From Whitmania pigra (Eukaryota; Annelida; Clitellata; Hirudinida; Haemopidae), in contig JAJTWR010000078.1 of assembly GCA_021613335.1 (NCBI GenBank), positions 125,001 through 189,000 of the forward strand: a DNA stretch of 64,000 nucleotides. Reading direction: 5' to 3'. Under the pieces are notes generated by a model, which ran no database searches, had not been told where the DNA came from, and saw only the letters and a program-made list of their open reading frames with translations. The translations under genes were made by a program, and so were the position numbers. Shown here piece after piece: positions 31,101 to 41,901 of the stretch (within the stretch, counting starts at the first letter, position 1; each line of letters begins with the position of its first letter).

Positions 31101-34100
31101 TCGGCTCGGGTGTTGTCACATTCGAGATCGGCTCTGTTACAGTCGCATTCGAGATCGGCTCTGTTACAGTCGCATTCGAGATCGGCTCTGTTACAGTCGC
31201 ATTCGAGATCGGCTCTGTTACAGTCGCATTCGAGATCGGCTCTGTTACAGTCGCATTCGAGATCGGTTCGGTTACAGTCGCATTCGAGATCGGCTCTGTT
31301 ACAGTCGCATTCGAGATCGGCTCGGGAGTTGTCACATTCGAGATCGGCTCTGTTACAGTCGCATTCGAGATCGGCTCGGGTGTTGTCACATTCGAGATCG
31401 GCTCTGTTACAGTCGCATTCGAGATCGTCTCTGTTACAGTCGCATTCGAGATCGGCTCTGTTACAGTCGCATTCGAGATCGGCTCTGTTACAGTCGCATT
31501 CAAGATCGGCTCTGTTACAGTCGCATTCGAGATCGGCTCGGGAGTTGTCACATTCGAGATCGGCTCTGTTACAGTCGCATTCGAGATCGGCTCTGTTACA
31601 GTCGCATTCGAGATCGGCTCTGTTACAGTCGCATTCGAGATCGGCTCTGTTACAGTCGCATTCGAGATCTGCTCTGTTACAGTCGCATTCGAGATCTGCT
31701 CTGTTACAGTCGCATTCGAGATCGGCTCTGTTACAGTCGCATTCGAGATCGGCTCTGTTACAGTCGCATTCGAGATCGGCTCTGTTACAGTCGCATTCGA
31801 GATCGGCTCTGTTACAGTCGCATTCGAGATCGGCTCTGTTACAGTCGCATTCGAGATCGGCTCGGGTGTTGTCACATTCGAGATCGGCTCTGTTACAGTC
31901 GCATTCGAGATCTGTTCGGATACTGTCGCATTCGAGATCGGCTCTGTTACAGTCGCATTCGAGATCTGCTCTGTTACAGTCGCATTCGAGATCGGCTCGG
32001 GTGTTGTCGCATTCGAGATCGGCTCTGTTACAGTCGCATTCGAGATCGGCTCTGTTACAGTCGCATTCGAGATCGGCTCTGTTACAGTCGCATTCGAGAT
32101 TGGCTCGGGAGTTGTCACATTCGAGATCGGCTCTGTTACAGTCGCATTCGAGATCGGCTCTGTTACAGTCGCATTCGAGATCGGCTCGGGTGTTGTCACA
32201 TTCGAGATCGGCTCTGTTACAGTCGCATTCGAGATCGGCTCTGTTACAGTCGCATTCGAGATCGGCTCTGTTACAGTCGCATTCGAGATCGGCTCTGTTA
32301 CAGTCGCATTCGAGATCAGCTCGGGTGTTGTCGCATTCGAGATCGGCTCTGTTACAGTCGCATTCGAGATCAGCTCGGGTGTTGTCGCATTCGAGATCGG
32401 CTCTGTTACAGTCGCATTCGAGATCGGCTCGGTGTTGTCACATTCGAGATCGGCTCTGTTACAGTCGCATTCGAGATCGGCTCTGTTACAGTCGCATTCG
32501 AGATCGGCTCTGTTACAGTCGCATTCGAGATCGGCTCTGTTACAGTCGCATTCGAGATCGGCTCTGTTACAGTCGCATTCGAGATCGGTTCGGTTACAGT
32601 CGCATTCGAGATCGGCTCTGTTACAGTCGCATTCGAGATCGGCTCGGGAGTTGTCACATTCGAGATCGGCTCTGTTACAGTCGCATTCGAGATCGGCTCG
32701 GGTGTTGTCACATTCGAGATCGGCTCTGTTACAGTCGCATTCGAGATCGTCTCTGTTACAGTCGCATTCGAGATCGGCTCTGTTACAGTCGCATTCGAGA
32801 TCGGCTCTGTTACAGTCGCATTCAAGATCGGCTCTGTTACAGTCGCATTCGAGATCGGCTCGGGAGTTGTCACATTCGAGATCGGCTCTGTTACAGTCGC
32901 ATTCGAGATCGGCTCTGTTACAGTCGCATTCGAGATCGGCTCTGTTACAGTCGCATTCGAGATCGGCTCTGTTACAGTCGCATTCGAGATCTGCTCTGTT
33001 ACAGTCGCATTCGAGATCTGCTCTGTTACAGTCGCATTCGAGATCGGCTCTGTTACAGTCGCATTCGAGATCGGCTCTGTTACAGTCGCATTCGAGATCG
33101 GCTCTGTTACAGTCGCATTCGAGATCGGCTCTGTTACAGTCGCATTCGAGATCGGCTCTGTTACAGTCGCATTCGAGATCGGCTCGGGTGTTGTCACATT
33201 CGAGATCGGCTCTGTTACAGTCGCATTCGAGATCTGTTCGGATACTGTCGCATTCGAGATCGGCTCTGTTACAGTCGCATTCGAGATCTGCTCTGTTACA
33301 GTCGCATTCGAGATCGGCTCGGGTGTTGTCGCATTCGAGATCGGCTCTGTTACAGTCGCATTCGAGATCGGCTCTGTTACAGTCGCATTCGAGATCGGCT
33401 CTGTTACAGTCGCATTCGAGATTGGCTCGGGAGTTGTCACATTCGAGATCGGCTCTGTTACAGTCGCATTCGAGATCGGCTCTGTTACAGTCGCATTCGA
33501 GATCGGCTCGGGTGTTGTCACATTCGAGATCGGCTCTGTTACAGTCGCATTCGAGATCGTCTCTGTTACAGTCGCATTCGAGATCGGCTCTGTTACAGTC
33601 GCATTCAAGATCGGCTCTGTTACAGTCGCATTCGAGATCGGCTCGGGAGTTGTCACATTCGATATCGGCTCTGTTACAGTCGCATTCGAGATCGGCTCTG
33701 TTACAGTCGCATTCGAGATCGGCTCTGTTACAGTCGCATTCGAGATCGGCTCTGTTACAGTCGCATTCGAGATCGGCTCTGTTACAGTCGCATTCGAGAT
33801 CGGCTCTGTTACAGTCGCATTCGAGATCGGCTCTGTTACAGTCGCATTCGAGATCTGCTCTGTTACAGTCGCATTCGAGATCGGCTCTGTTACAGTCGCA
33901 TTCGAGATCGGCTCTGTTACAGTCGCATTCGAGATCGGCTCGGGTGTTGTCTGTCGCATTCGAGATCGGCTCTGTTACAGTCGCATTCGAGATCAGCTCG
34001 GGTGTTGTCGCATTCGAGATCGGCTCTGTTACAGTCGCATTCGAGATCGGCTCTGTTACAGTCGCATTCGAGATCGGCTCGGGTGTTGTCACATTCGAGA

Positions 34101-37100
34101 TCGGCTCTGTTACAGTCGCATTCGAGATCGGCTCTGTTACAGTCGCATTCGAGATCGGCTCTGTACAGTCGCATTCGAGATCGGCTCTGTTACAGTCGCA
34201 TTCGAGATCGGCTCTGTTACAGTCGCATTCGAGATCGGCTCTGTTACAGTCGCATTCGAGATCGGCTCTGTTACAGTCGCATTCGAGATCGGCTCTGTTA
34301 CAGTCGCATTCGAGATCGGCTCTGTTACAGTCGCATTCGAGATCGGCTCTGTTACAGTCGCATTCGAGATCGGCTCTGTTACAGTCGCATTCGAGATCGG
34401 CTCTGTTATAGTCGCATTCGAGATCGGCTCTGTTACAGTCGCATTCGAGATCGGCTCTGTTACAGTCGCATTCAAGATCGGCTCTGTTACAGTCGCATTC
34501 GAGATCGGCTCGGGAGTTGTCACATTCGATATCGGCTCTGTTACAGTCGCATTCGAGATCGGCTCTGTTACAGTCGCATTCGAGATCGGCTCTGTTACAG
34601 TCGCATTCGAGATCGGCTCTGTTACAGTCGCATTCGAGATCGGCTCTGTTACAGTCGCATTCGAGATCGGCTCTGTTACAGTCGCATTCGAGATCGGCTC
34701 TGTTACAGTCGCATTCGAGATCTGCTCTGTTACAGTCGCATTCGAGATCGGCTCTGTTACAGTCGCATTCGAGATCGGCTCTGTTACAGTCGCATTCGAG
34801 ATCGGCTCGGGTGTTGTCGCATTCGAGATCGGCTCTGTTACAGTCGCATTCGAGATCAGCTCGGGTGTTGTCGCATTCGAGATCGGCTCTGTTACAGTCG
34901 CATTCGAGATCGGCTCTGTTACAGTCGCATTCGAGATCGGCTCGGGTGTTGTCACATTCGAGATCGGCTCTGTTACAGTCGCATTCGAGATCGGCTCTGT
35001 TACAGTCGCATTCGAGATCGGCTCTGTTACAGTCGCATTCGAGATCGGCTCTGTTACAGTCGCATTCGAGATCGGCTCTGTTACAGTCGCATTCGAGATC
35101 GGCTCTGTTACAGTCGCATTCGAGATCGGCTCTGTTACAGTCGCATTCGAGATCGGCTCTGTTACAGTCGCATTCGAGATCGGCTCTGTTATAGTCGCAT
35201 TCGAGATCGGCTCTGTTACAGTCGCATTCGAGATCGGTTCGGTTACAGTCGCATTCGAGATCGGCTCTGTTACAGTCGCATTCGAGATCGGCTCGGTTAC
35301 AGTCGCATTCGAGATCGGCTCTGTTGCAGTCGCATTCGAGATCGGCTCGGGTGTTGTCACATTCGAGATGGGCTCTGTTACAGTCGCATTCGAGATCGGC
35401 TCGGGTGTTGTCACATTCGAGATGGGCTCTGTTACAGTCGCATTCGAGATCGGTTCGGTTACAGTCGCATTCGAGATCGGCTCTGTTACAGTCGCATTCG
35501 AGATCGGCTCGGTTACAGTCGCATTCGAGATCGGCTCTGTTGCAGTCGCATTCGAGATCGGCTCGGGTGTTGTCACATTCGAGATGGGCTCTGTTACAGT
35601 CGCATTCGAGATCTGTTCGGATACTGTCGCATTCGAGATCTGTTCGGATACTGTCGCATTCGAGATCGGCTCTGTTACAGTCGCATTCGAGATCGGCTCT
35701 GTTACAGTCGCATTCGAGATCTGCTCGGCTGCTGTGGGTGTTTGTCACATTCGAGATGGGCTCTGTTACAGTCGCATTCGAGATCGGCTCTGTTACAGTC
35801 GCATTCGAGATCTGCTCGGGTGTTGTCACATTCGAGATGGGCTCTGTTACAGTCGCATTCGAGATCGGCTCTGTTACAGTCGCATTCGAGATCGGCTCTG
35901 TTACAGTCGCATTCGATATCTGCTCTGTTACAGTCGCATTCGAGATCGGCTCTGTTACAGTCGCATTCGAGATCGGCTCTGTTACAGTCGCATTCGAGAT
36001 CTGCTCTGTTACAGTCGCATTCGAGATCGGCTCGGGTGTTGTCACATTCGAGATCGGCTCTGTTACAGTCGCATTCGAGATCGGCTCTGTTACAGTCGCA
36101 TTCGAGATCTGCTCTGTTACAGTCGCATTCGAGATCGGCTCGGTTACAGTCGCATTCGAGATCGGCTCTGTTACAGTCGCATTCGAGATCGGTTCGGTTA
36201 CAGTCGCATTCGAGATCGGCTCTGTTACAGTCGCATTCGAGATCGGCTCGGGTGTTGTCACATTCGAGATCGGCTCTGTTACAGTCGCATTCGAGATCGT
36301 CTCTGTTACAGTCGCATTCGAGATCGGCTCGGTTACAGTCGCATTCGAGATCGGCTCGGGTGTTGTCACATTCGAGATCGGCTCTGTTACAGTCGCATTC
36401 GAGATCGGTTCGGTTACAGTCGCATTCGAGATAGGTTCGGTTACAGTCGCATTCGAGATCGGCTCGGGTGTTGTCACATTCGAGATCGGCTCTGTTACAG
36501 TCGCATTCGAGATCGGCTCTGTTACAGTCGCATTCGAGATCGGCTCTGTTACAGTCGCATTCGAGATCGGCTCTGTTACAGTCGCATTCGAGATCGGCTC
36601 GGTTACAGTCGCATTCGAGATCGGCTCTGTTACAGTCGCATTCGAGATCGGCTCAGGCTTCGTCACGACGCTGATCTCGGTTGTTGAAGGCTCGGCTTCA
36701 GTAGCATTCGAGATCGTCTCGGGTGTAGTCGCATTCGAGATCGGCTCGGGTGTAGTCGCATTCGAGATCGGCTCAGGTTTCATAACGACGCTGACTTCGG
36801 GGGTTGTGGAAGGCTCTGGTTTAGGAGTTGTTGTGCGTCGGCCAGGTTCGGTTTTTGTGGTTGTCATTGGTTTAAGGACTGTTGAGCTATGCCGAAGTTC
36901 AGTTGGTGTAGTTTCGGCGTCAGGGTCAGGTTCAAAGAAACTTTCAGGGAAAATTGAATTTTGCTTCTGATCGTTGATGTCAAGTTTATCGATGGATTTG
37001 CTTTGCACTTCATTTGTGAGAACTGAATGTAATTTTTGAAAATTGTTCTAGCGTTTGTTGCATACTACATCTCATCATTTATATCAAAAGTATTAGATGA

Positions 37101-37585
37101 AGAATCTGGCTCTACTCGGAGTAATTATAAATAGCAATCAATAAAATCTTCCATTGAATATACGAATATATATTTTTTTGTATCATTTATACCTTATATA
37201 TTATATAACATTTTATACGTTACTCTCACACTTTAAGTATGATATTTGTTTATTCTTAATTGCTTCAAAGTTGTCCAAGACTTAGCAAAATATAAGAGAT
37301 GCATGTAATTTTTCAAACGTACATAAATAAAATTCATAATTATAGAAACTTCGTTTATCGAGGCAATCTGTTATTTCTAAAATCTCATAGCCAATTACAG
37401 TGCTTGAATAAGGTTACTGACAAACATTTGTTCTTAGTAGTAGAAAAAACTTACTTTCTAAATTTCCTATGTAAGTACACAATAATCATCTCAACTTGCT
37501 ACGCAACGAACGTTAATAAACAACTTCAACATCTGAACTTACTGCAAACAAGCAAGAACAAGATCGACATCAGAAACTTGGCCAT
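28153..37585 (-). CDS. Secreted, GPI-type, N-glycosylation-repeat (PISNAT) protein, copy A
   Basis: Exon 1 (37,585-37,543) encodes MAKFLMSILFLLVC, a signal-peptide core, and ends at a perfect gtaagt donor in phase 1. The intron is 520 bp. Exon 2 (37,022-28,153) starts after acattcag and has no in-frame ATG near its start, so the upstream exon is needed. The mature protein has an acidic leader (PESFFEPDPDAE), a Thr/Pro segment, then roughly 300 copies of a 9-aa unit, and ends SGSSLCPLNVLWIGALLLL plus a short tail, typical of a GPI signal. The main unit TEPISNATV carries an N-A-T or N-V-T sequon. Three internal segments read CNRADLECD instead, because of paired indels. Total about 2,970 aa. The function is unknown; a heavily glycosylated, mucin-like surface protein is inferred. 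Confidence 0.8.
28330..36660. repeat. 27-bp coding minisatellite with higher-order repeats
   Basis: About 8.3 kb of a 27-bp unit (roughly 308 units). Two main variants differ in about seven positions (ctctgttacagtc versus ctcgggtgttgtc). Marker variants such as gagatctgttcggatactg (31,909 and 33,233) and gagatcgtctctgtt (31,425 and 32,747) recur about 1,323 bp apart, that is 49 units, showing a higher-order period. Three plus-strand frames and two minus-strand frames are open throughout. Only the third minus frame contains a stop (TAA) in each unit. Confidence 0.95.
37023..37542 (-). other. Phase-1 intron of repeat gene A
   Basis: Bounded by gtaagttcag and acattcag on the minus strand. It contains a remnant of a SINE tail (acgcaacgaacgttaataaa, about 37,501-37,520) that is shared with copy B and so predates the duplication. 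Confidence 0.8.
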
Positions 37586-37945
37586 TGTCGTTGATGAGAT
37601 TCTTGAAAATCTGTCCGTAAAATAAATTAGAACATTAATTGAAAATGTAACTTATTACAAGTAGCATTCAATAAAAATTTGTAGATGAAAGTCTCGCTGC
37701 TACAAGTGACTGTCGCAACTTAGCTTTAGCCTCAATAAGGCCTTAGGTTTACATATTTGTGTGATGACTATTCACAATCAAAAATATTTTTAAATACGTT
37801 GGAATCATCTACTTTACCTACTTAGAAAGTTGCTTGGTAGTAAACATTATAACGCTAAACATTACTTCGGCCTAGTTCAAAAACTGTTGCTTTTATCACT
37901 AAGTACTTCACCTACCACAACTACGTTCAGGTAAACTTCCGAAAC

Positions 37946-38304
37946 GATAAAATTTGAATCGGTTAATTAATTTAAACATCAAATATTATAAAAATGTCAA
38001 AAATAGTTTCTAAATAATTTTCAAAAAATAACTTTTGAAAATATTGGAAGATGATGTTGTTGAAGCAGACATTGGGTTTCGACTTTGATACAATTTATTT
38101 TGGTGTGCAACTTTAAATAATAAATTTTACTTGAGATAATTAAAATAAATTGTAACTAATACCCTTGCTGATTGGGTCGGCACAAAACATCAATTGCAAT
38201 TAACAAATATTAGAGTATATAAAATTGAACTAAATATTGCAAAATCCTGGAAAATGCATGTAATTATTAAAAATGCAACAATTCCAACAGAAATCTCAGT
38301 GTAA
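37946..38304 (+). repeat. Interspersed repeat of unknown class, copy 2
   Basis: Matches 21,518-21,832 over most of its length, with an extra stretch of about 55 bp (near 38,040-38,090). It starts exactly where similarity between the duplication copies ends, so it may mark a duplication breakpoint. Confidence 0.8.
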
Positions 38305-40790
38305 ATCTAATCTAGACATCTAATTTTTCCTATCTCTATCATCTCATTCACCATCCCCAAATCCCAGATCACCTTCGCTCAACGGCGCCAGGTCTCGACC
38401 AGAGTCCAGAGGCAGCCACAAACAGAAAAAAAGAACGGGAGAAAGACACAAAACAAAGGAAACAAACAAATTCTATCAATTTCCAGTATCATCCCAAAAT
38501 TTTTCTTAATATATGGCCTGTTCCGTACAGGGCAATCTTTTGGATCTCAGGTTGACTTGGTTTTCCAGGCAGCATATCTAACTCTTTCTTTAAATTTTCC
38601 CCAGGGCTCTCACCACAACCGGTATCGTTCGGACTTCCACATTCCACATTTTTGCAATTTCAATTTGTAAGTCTTTATATTTCAGAATTTTTTCATTTAT
38701 TTTCTTTAGAACATTTTCGTCGTCAGGTATGGAGATTTCAATTAGCAGGCAGTGTCTTTTCTTTCTATTTAGGTATATTATATCTGGTCTATTGGCTTGA
38801 ATTTTTCTATCTGTTACAACACCTTGGTCCCACATTATTGTTATTTCGTCAGTTCTCACCACTGGTTCAGGCCCATGCAAATAATATTTTTCATTTACAT
38901 GGAGTTCTGTATTTTTGCAAATTTTCCAATGGATGTATGCCGCTACTCTATCATGTCTTTCGGTGTATTCTCTTGGTGCTACCACCAATCTTTAGTCAAT
39001 CCTGACTTTTCCATGTTCCTGAAAAACTGTCCGTGCAGGGGCTTCCTCTTTATGTCTTCCAACTTTTCCATTTCTATCTTTTTCTTAAATTCATCAGTGA
39101 TTTTTATATCCGTGCAGTTCCTCAGTGCATATCTATTTTTAATTTTGTTTGCTTCCTTTGTCACCGAGTATTTGTTTTTGAGGCTGTCATCCATTCTAAC
39201 TAATTGAATGAGTTTACTGGTATCTCTGTCTATGTATTCCGAAAGGCCCAATATTGACTGTTGATAGACCGTTGCTACTTCGTTACTTAAATTTCTTTGC
39301 ATGGTGCACCACCATCTGACTTATAAGTAATTGGTCCTTGCATCCTCGACTTTTTTTCTTGCACCCTTTTTGTTCTTCTGGAAGAATGTTATTTTTGTCA
39401 AGATGGCAGTAAATTCTCTCTGCTATCAGCGAAGTCAGAATTTTGTACATTGTTGGTAAACAAGTTATAGGTCTGTAATTCTTCGGTTATGTTGTGTCTT
39501 GAGTCTTTGGTAACAGGGAGGTGGTTCCCTCCGTTAACCAGTCGGGCATACTTCCTGGATTTTTCATTATTTCGTTGTACCCACTCACTAGTCGACCGTG
39601 AAGCGACACCAAATATTTCAACCAGAAGTTTTGTACCTTATCTATACCTGGGGACTTCCAATTTTGTGCACCTGCAATTGTTTTCTTCAGTTCCAATTCG
39701 TCTATATCTTTCCATGTATCTGTCTGCAAATTTTCTTGGGCCAATTCTTCCTTTCAAATCCACTCTGCCTGGTAATTGTTTCTGACTTCCTTTTCCAGTA
39801 TTTTTTTCCAAAACATTTCCATTTCCACGGGATCTGGTGGTTTCTGCACTCGAATCTGACATTTATTGGTTTCTCTATAAAATCTCTTTTGATCTTCGTT
39901 GAACGATCTATTTTGTTGGTATTGTGTACTACGTTTGCTGTATCTTCTTAATCTCTGTGCCTTAGCTTGCAATTTCATTCTGATGTTATTCAAGCTCATC
40001 GATTTGATTCAGACCCATGTTTGATTTTTTACATATGTCCGTCAGCTTTCTTTGAATTGATTTAAAATGGCCATTTCTTTTCTGTATTTGTTAATAGCTT
40101 AATTTATTCTGATCTTCCATTTCGGCATCTCTAATCGTTGTGTACCATTTCTGATTTCAGGTCTTTCTCCTGCAATCACAGCCGCGGTCGCATAGATCCA
40201 TTCATTAACTTCTGTTAGATTTAAGGTGGTATTTGCAGTAATGTTATACAGTGCCTCGTTCGCCAATTCTATTTCTTTGATGATCAACTTAACGTTTTTA
40301 ATTTTATTTAATTTCTTCCTTTCTTCGATTTTGTATTTTCTGACCTCACTGACTTTTGCAGCGATTTTTATTTCCATATGTTTGATGTCTATTTCTTTTG
40401 TCATTTCCTTCTCTGTTCTGCTGGCAACTGTTCCAATAGTATGATGTTCCACTGATCTGTTGCAGCCGTCATCATCCACATCATGAACGGAATCTTGGCA
40501 GTCCCCAGTTTTCGAAGCAACATCTGCCATAATTTCTTCAATTTCTAGTGTTGTGAGCTTGTTTTATTTGATGATAAATCTTCTTTGATTACTCAAATTA
40601 TTGGGGTTCATGCCCGGGAAAATATCTGGATTTCTGTCTCGCCATACATTATAGGTGCCCACGGTTAATCCTTCATTGCCTGCAGCTTTTGCATAATAAT
40701 AAGCCCAAATGACTTCCTTGTACTGTTCTTTTGTCCATATGTGTCTTTGTTTATCCTGGGTTGAGCCTTCCATCCTGGGATCTTTAATTA
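38305..40790 (-). mobile_element. LINE with restriction-like endonuclease, RT core deleted
   Basis: Fragments on the minus strand follow the order of a site-specific (R2/NeSL/R4-group) LINE protein. First is an N-terminal DNA-binding-like segment (about 40,770-40,564, WTKEQYKEVIWAYYYA to NLSNQRRFIIK). A charged linker follows, then the start of the reverse transcriptase (39,744-39,487, NWKSPGIDKVQNFWLKYL and LPKTQDTT). The C-terminal part (39,302-38,590) includes RPDIIYLNRKK, then LIEISIPDDENV and EKILKYKDLQIE, which fit a PD-x-E-type endonuclease. The catalytic RT motif block (YADD) is absent: EEQKG-like sequence near 39,370 joins directly to MQRNLSNEVA. Stops interrupt several joins. It is a dead copy. 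Confidence 0.78.
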
Positions 40791-41351
40791 TTTGATCAGT
40801 TTACTCTGTTTAGGGAAGGACGATTGCTCAGGTCGATCATTTCTAATGTTATTTAGGCATTTCCTTTCACAGATTTCGTGCTTTTTGATCTCATTGAAAT
40901 GTGCATCAATTTTGTCGTTCATGTCAAAAATTTCTTTCACGTCTGATATTTCATCATAATTACTTTCCACTGTGTCAAGTATTTGCATGTCTGCTCTGTT
41001 GCACCTTGATGAAGCATCCTCAGCATCATCACATTTCAAAATCTTGAAGTCAATTTCAGAGATGATTTCTTATATTTCTGATGCCGTGAGTTTGTTATCT
41101 CTTATAATAAATCTTCTTTGATTATTTAACTGTTTTGCACTCATTCCTGGGAAGATGTCCGGGTTTCTTTCTCTCCATATTCTATATGTATCCGAGGTTA
41201 TTCCCTCGCTTCCTGTCTTTCTCGCATAATGGTATGCCGTTATAATTTCTCTATATTGGTGTTTTGTCCACTTTTGTCTTCTGCATGGCGCTTTCAGTAT
41301 CTCGAACTTGCTGTCTCTTTTTCTTTCATTTCTTTCTTTTGACTCTTTCAT
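40791..41351 (-). mobile_element. Second 5' fragment of the restriction-endonuclease LINE
   Basis: Starts at ATG 41,351 (MKESKERNERKRD), continues WTKHQYREIITAYHYA and WRERNPDIFPGMSAKQLNNQ, then an acidic linker, and stops where the next copy begins at about 40,790. The protein is homologous to, but diverged from, the N-terminus of the adjacent element, so two copies lie head to tail. Confidence 0.7.
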
Positions 41352-41773
41352 TATAAAAAAAAGCGACCTCCTAACAGTGACAACATAGAAGGATCCTGGC
41401 TCTCCTCTCACTTTGTAAGTAAACTTTTCAACTTCACCTGTTCTTTCTTTTTCTTGTTTGGCCTTCTTTATCAACACTTTGCACTGTTCTCTGTCTTCCC
41501 TGGATAGGTCATGGCTCACAATCAGTGATTTAAACTTTTCAATTTTTTTCAATTTGAAGCAACTTTCAAGAATCATGTTTTTAGTGGTGAAACTATAAAA
41601 CTTCACCATTAGTGGCCTGCTTTTCTTGTTATCTTCACTTTTCCTGCCCATTCTGGCCATGGCAGAGACATCTCTTTGGTACTCAAACTCTAACCCAAAG
41701 CCTTTCACCAGTTCATTCAGGAAATCTTTGTCTTTACTTTTAGAGTCCTTCTCATCTTCTGGTAAGTTTTGTT
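41352..41773 (-). pseudogene. LINE ORF1, 3' part (split by a later LINE)
   Basis: Minus-strand frame beginning NLPEDEKDSKSKDKDF, continuing RMGRKSEDNKKSRPLMVKF, LIVSHDLSREDREQCK and KVRGEPGSFYV. Each block aligns with ORF1 of the plus-strand LINE at 41,902. The 5' part of the same ORF1 lies at 45,833-46,344. In-frame read-through fuses this end to the next LINE fragment (MKESKER), an accidental chimera. Confidence 0.88.
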
Positions 41774-41901
41774 TACGTTCACGTGTACACATCGTTGCGC
41801 ATTTCACTTACGTTTTTCATCGAAATTACCCATATTTTCTGATTTTCAACAACAGTTCGTTAATTAAGAAATTATATTTCCTTTCTTTTAGTTGAATAAG
41901 C

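Larger units (their letters stand above)
25708..37945. repeat. Segmental duplication, copy A
   Basis: Collinear similarity to 46,345-55,600. It starts at cattcacaaattctgtattt and ends at gtaaacttccgaa. Matching parts include the flank at 25,708-26,430, a BTB/BACK fragment, a SINE remnant, the 3' flank, both exons and intron of the repeat gene, and about 360 bp upstream of the signal-peptide exon. Copy-specific insertions and deletions break the match. Confidence 0.92.

Noticed and set aside
28330..36660. CRISPR-like array
   Set aside because: The 27-bp units are contiguous with no unique spacers, and no cas gene is present. The genome is eukaryotic.
28205..36970. Very long plus-strand open frames (for example 28,205-34,411 and 28,386-36,434) over the minisatellite
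   Set aside because: They arise because the 27-bp unit has no stop in any plus-strand frame. They lack a signal peptide, splice logic and the conserved ends that the minus-strand frame has in both copies.
37299..37625. 108-codon plus-strand frame
   Set aside because: It overlaps the minus-strand signal-peptide exon and intron and is not kept open in copy B.
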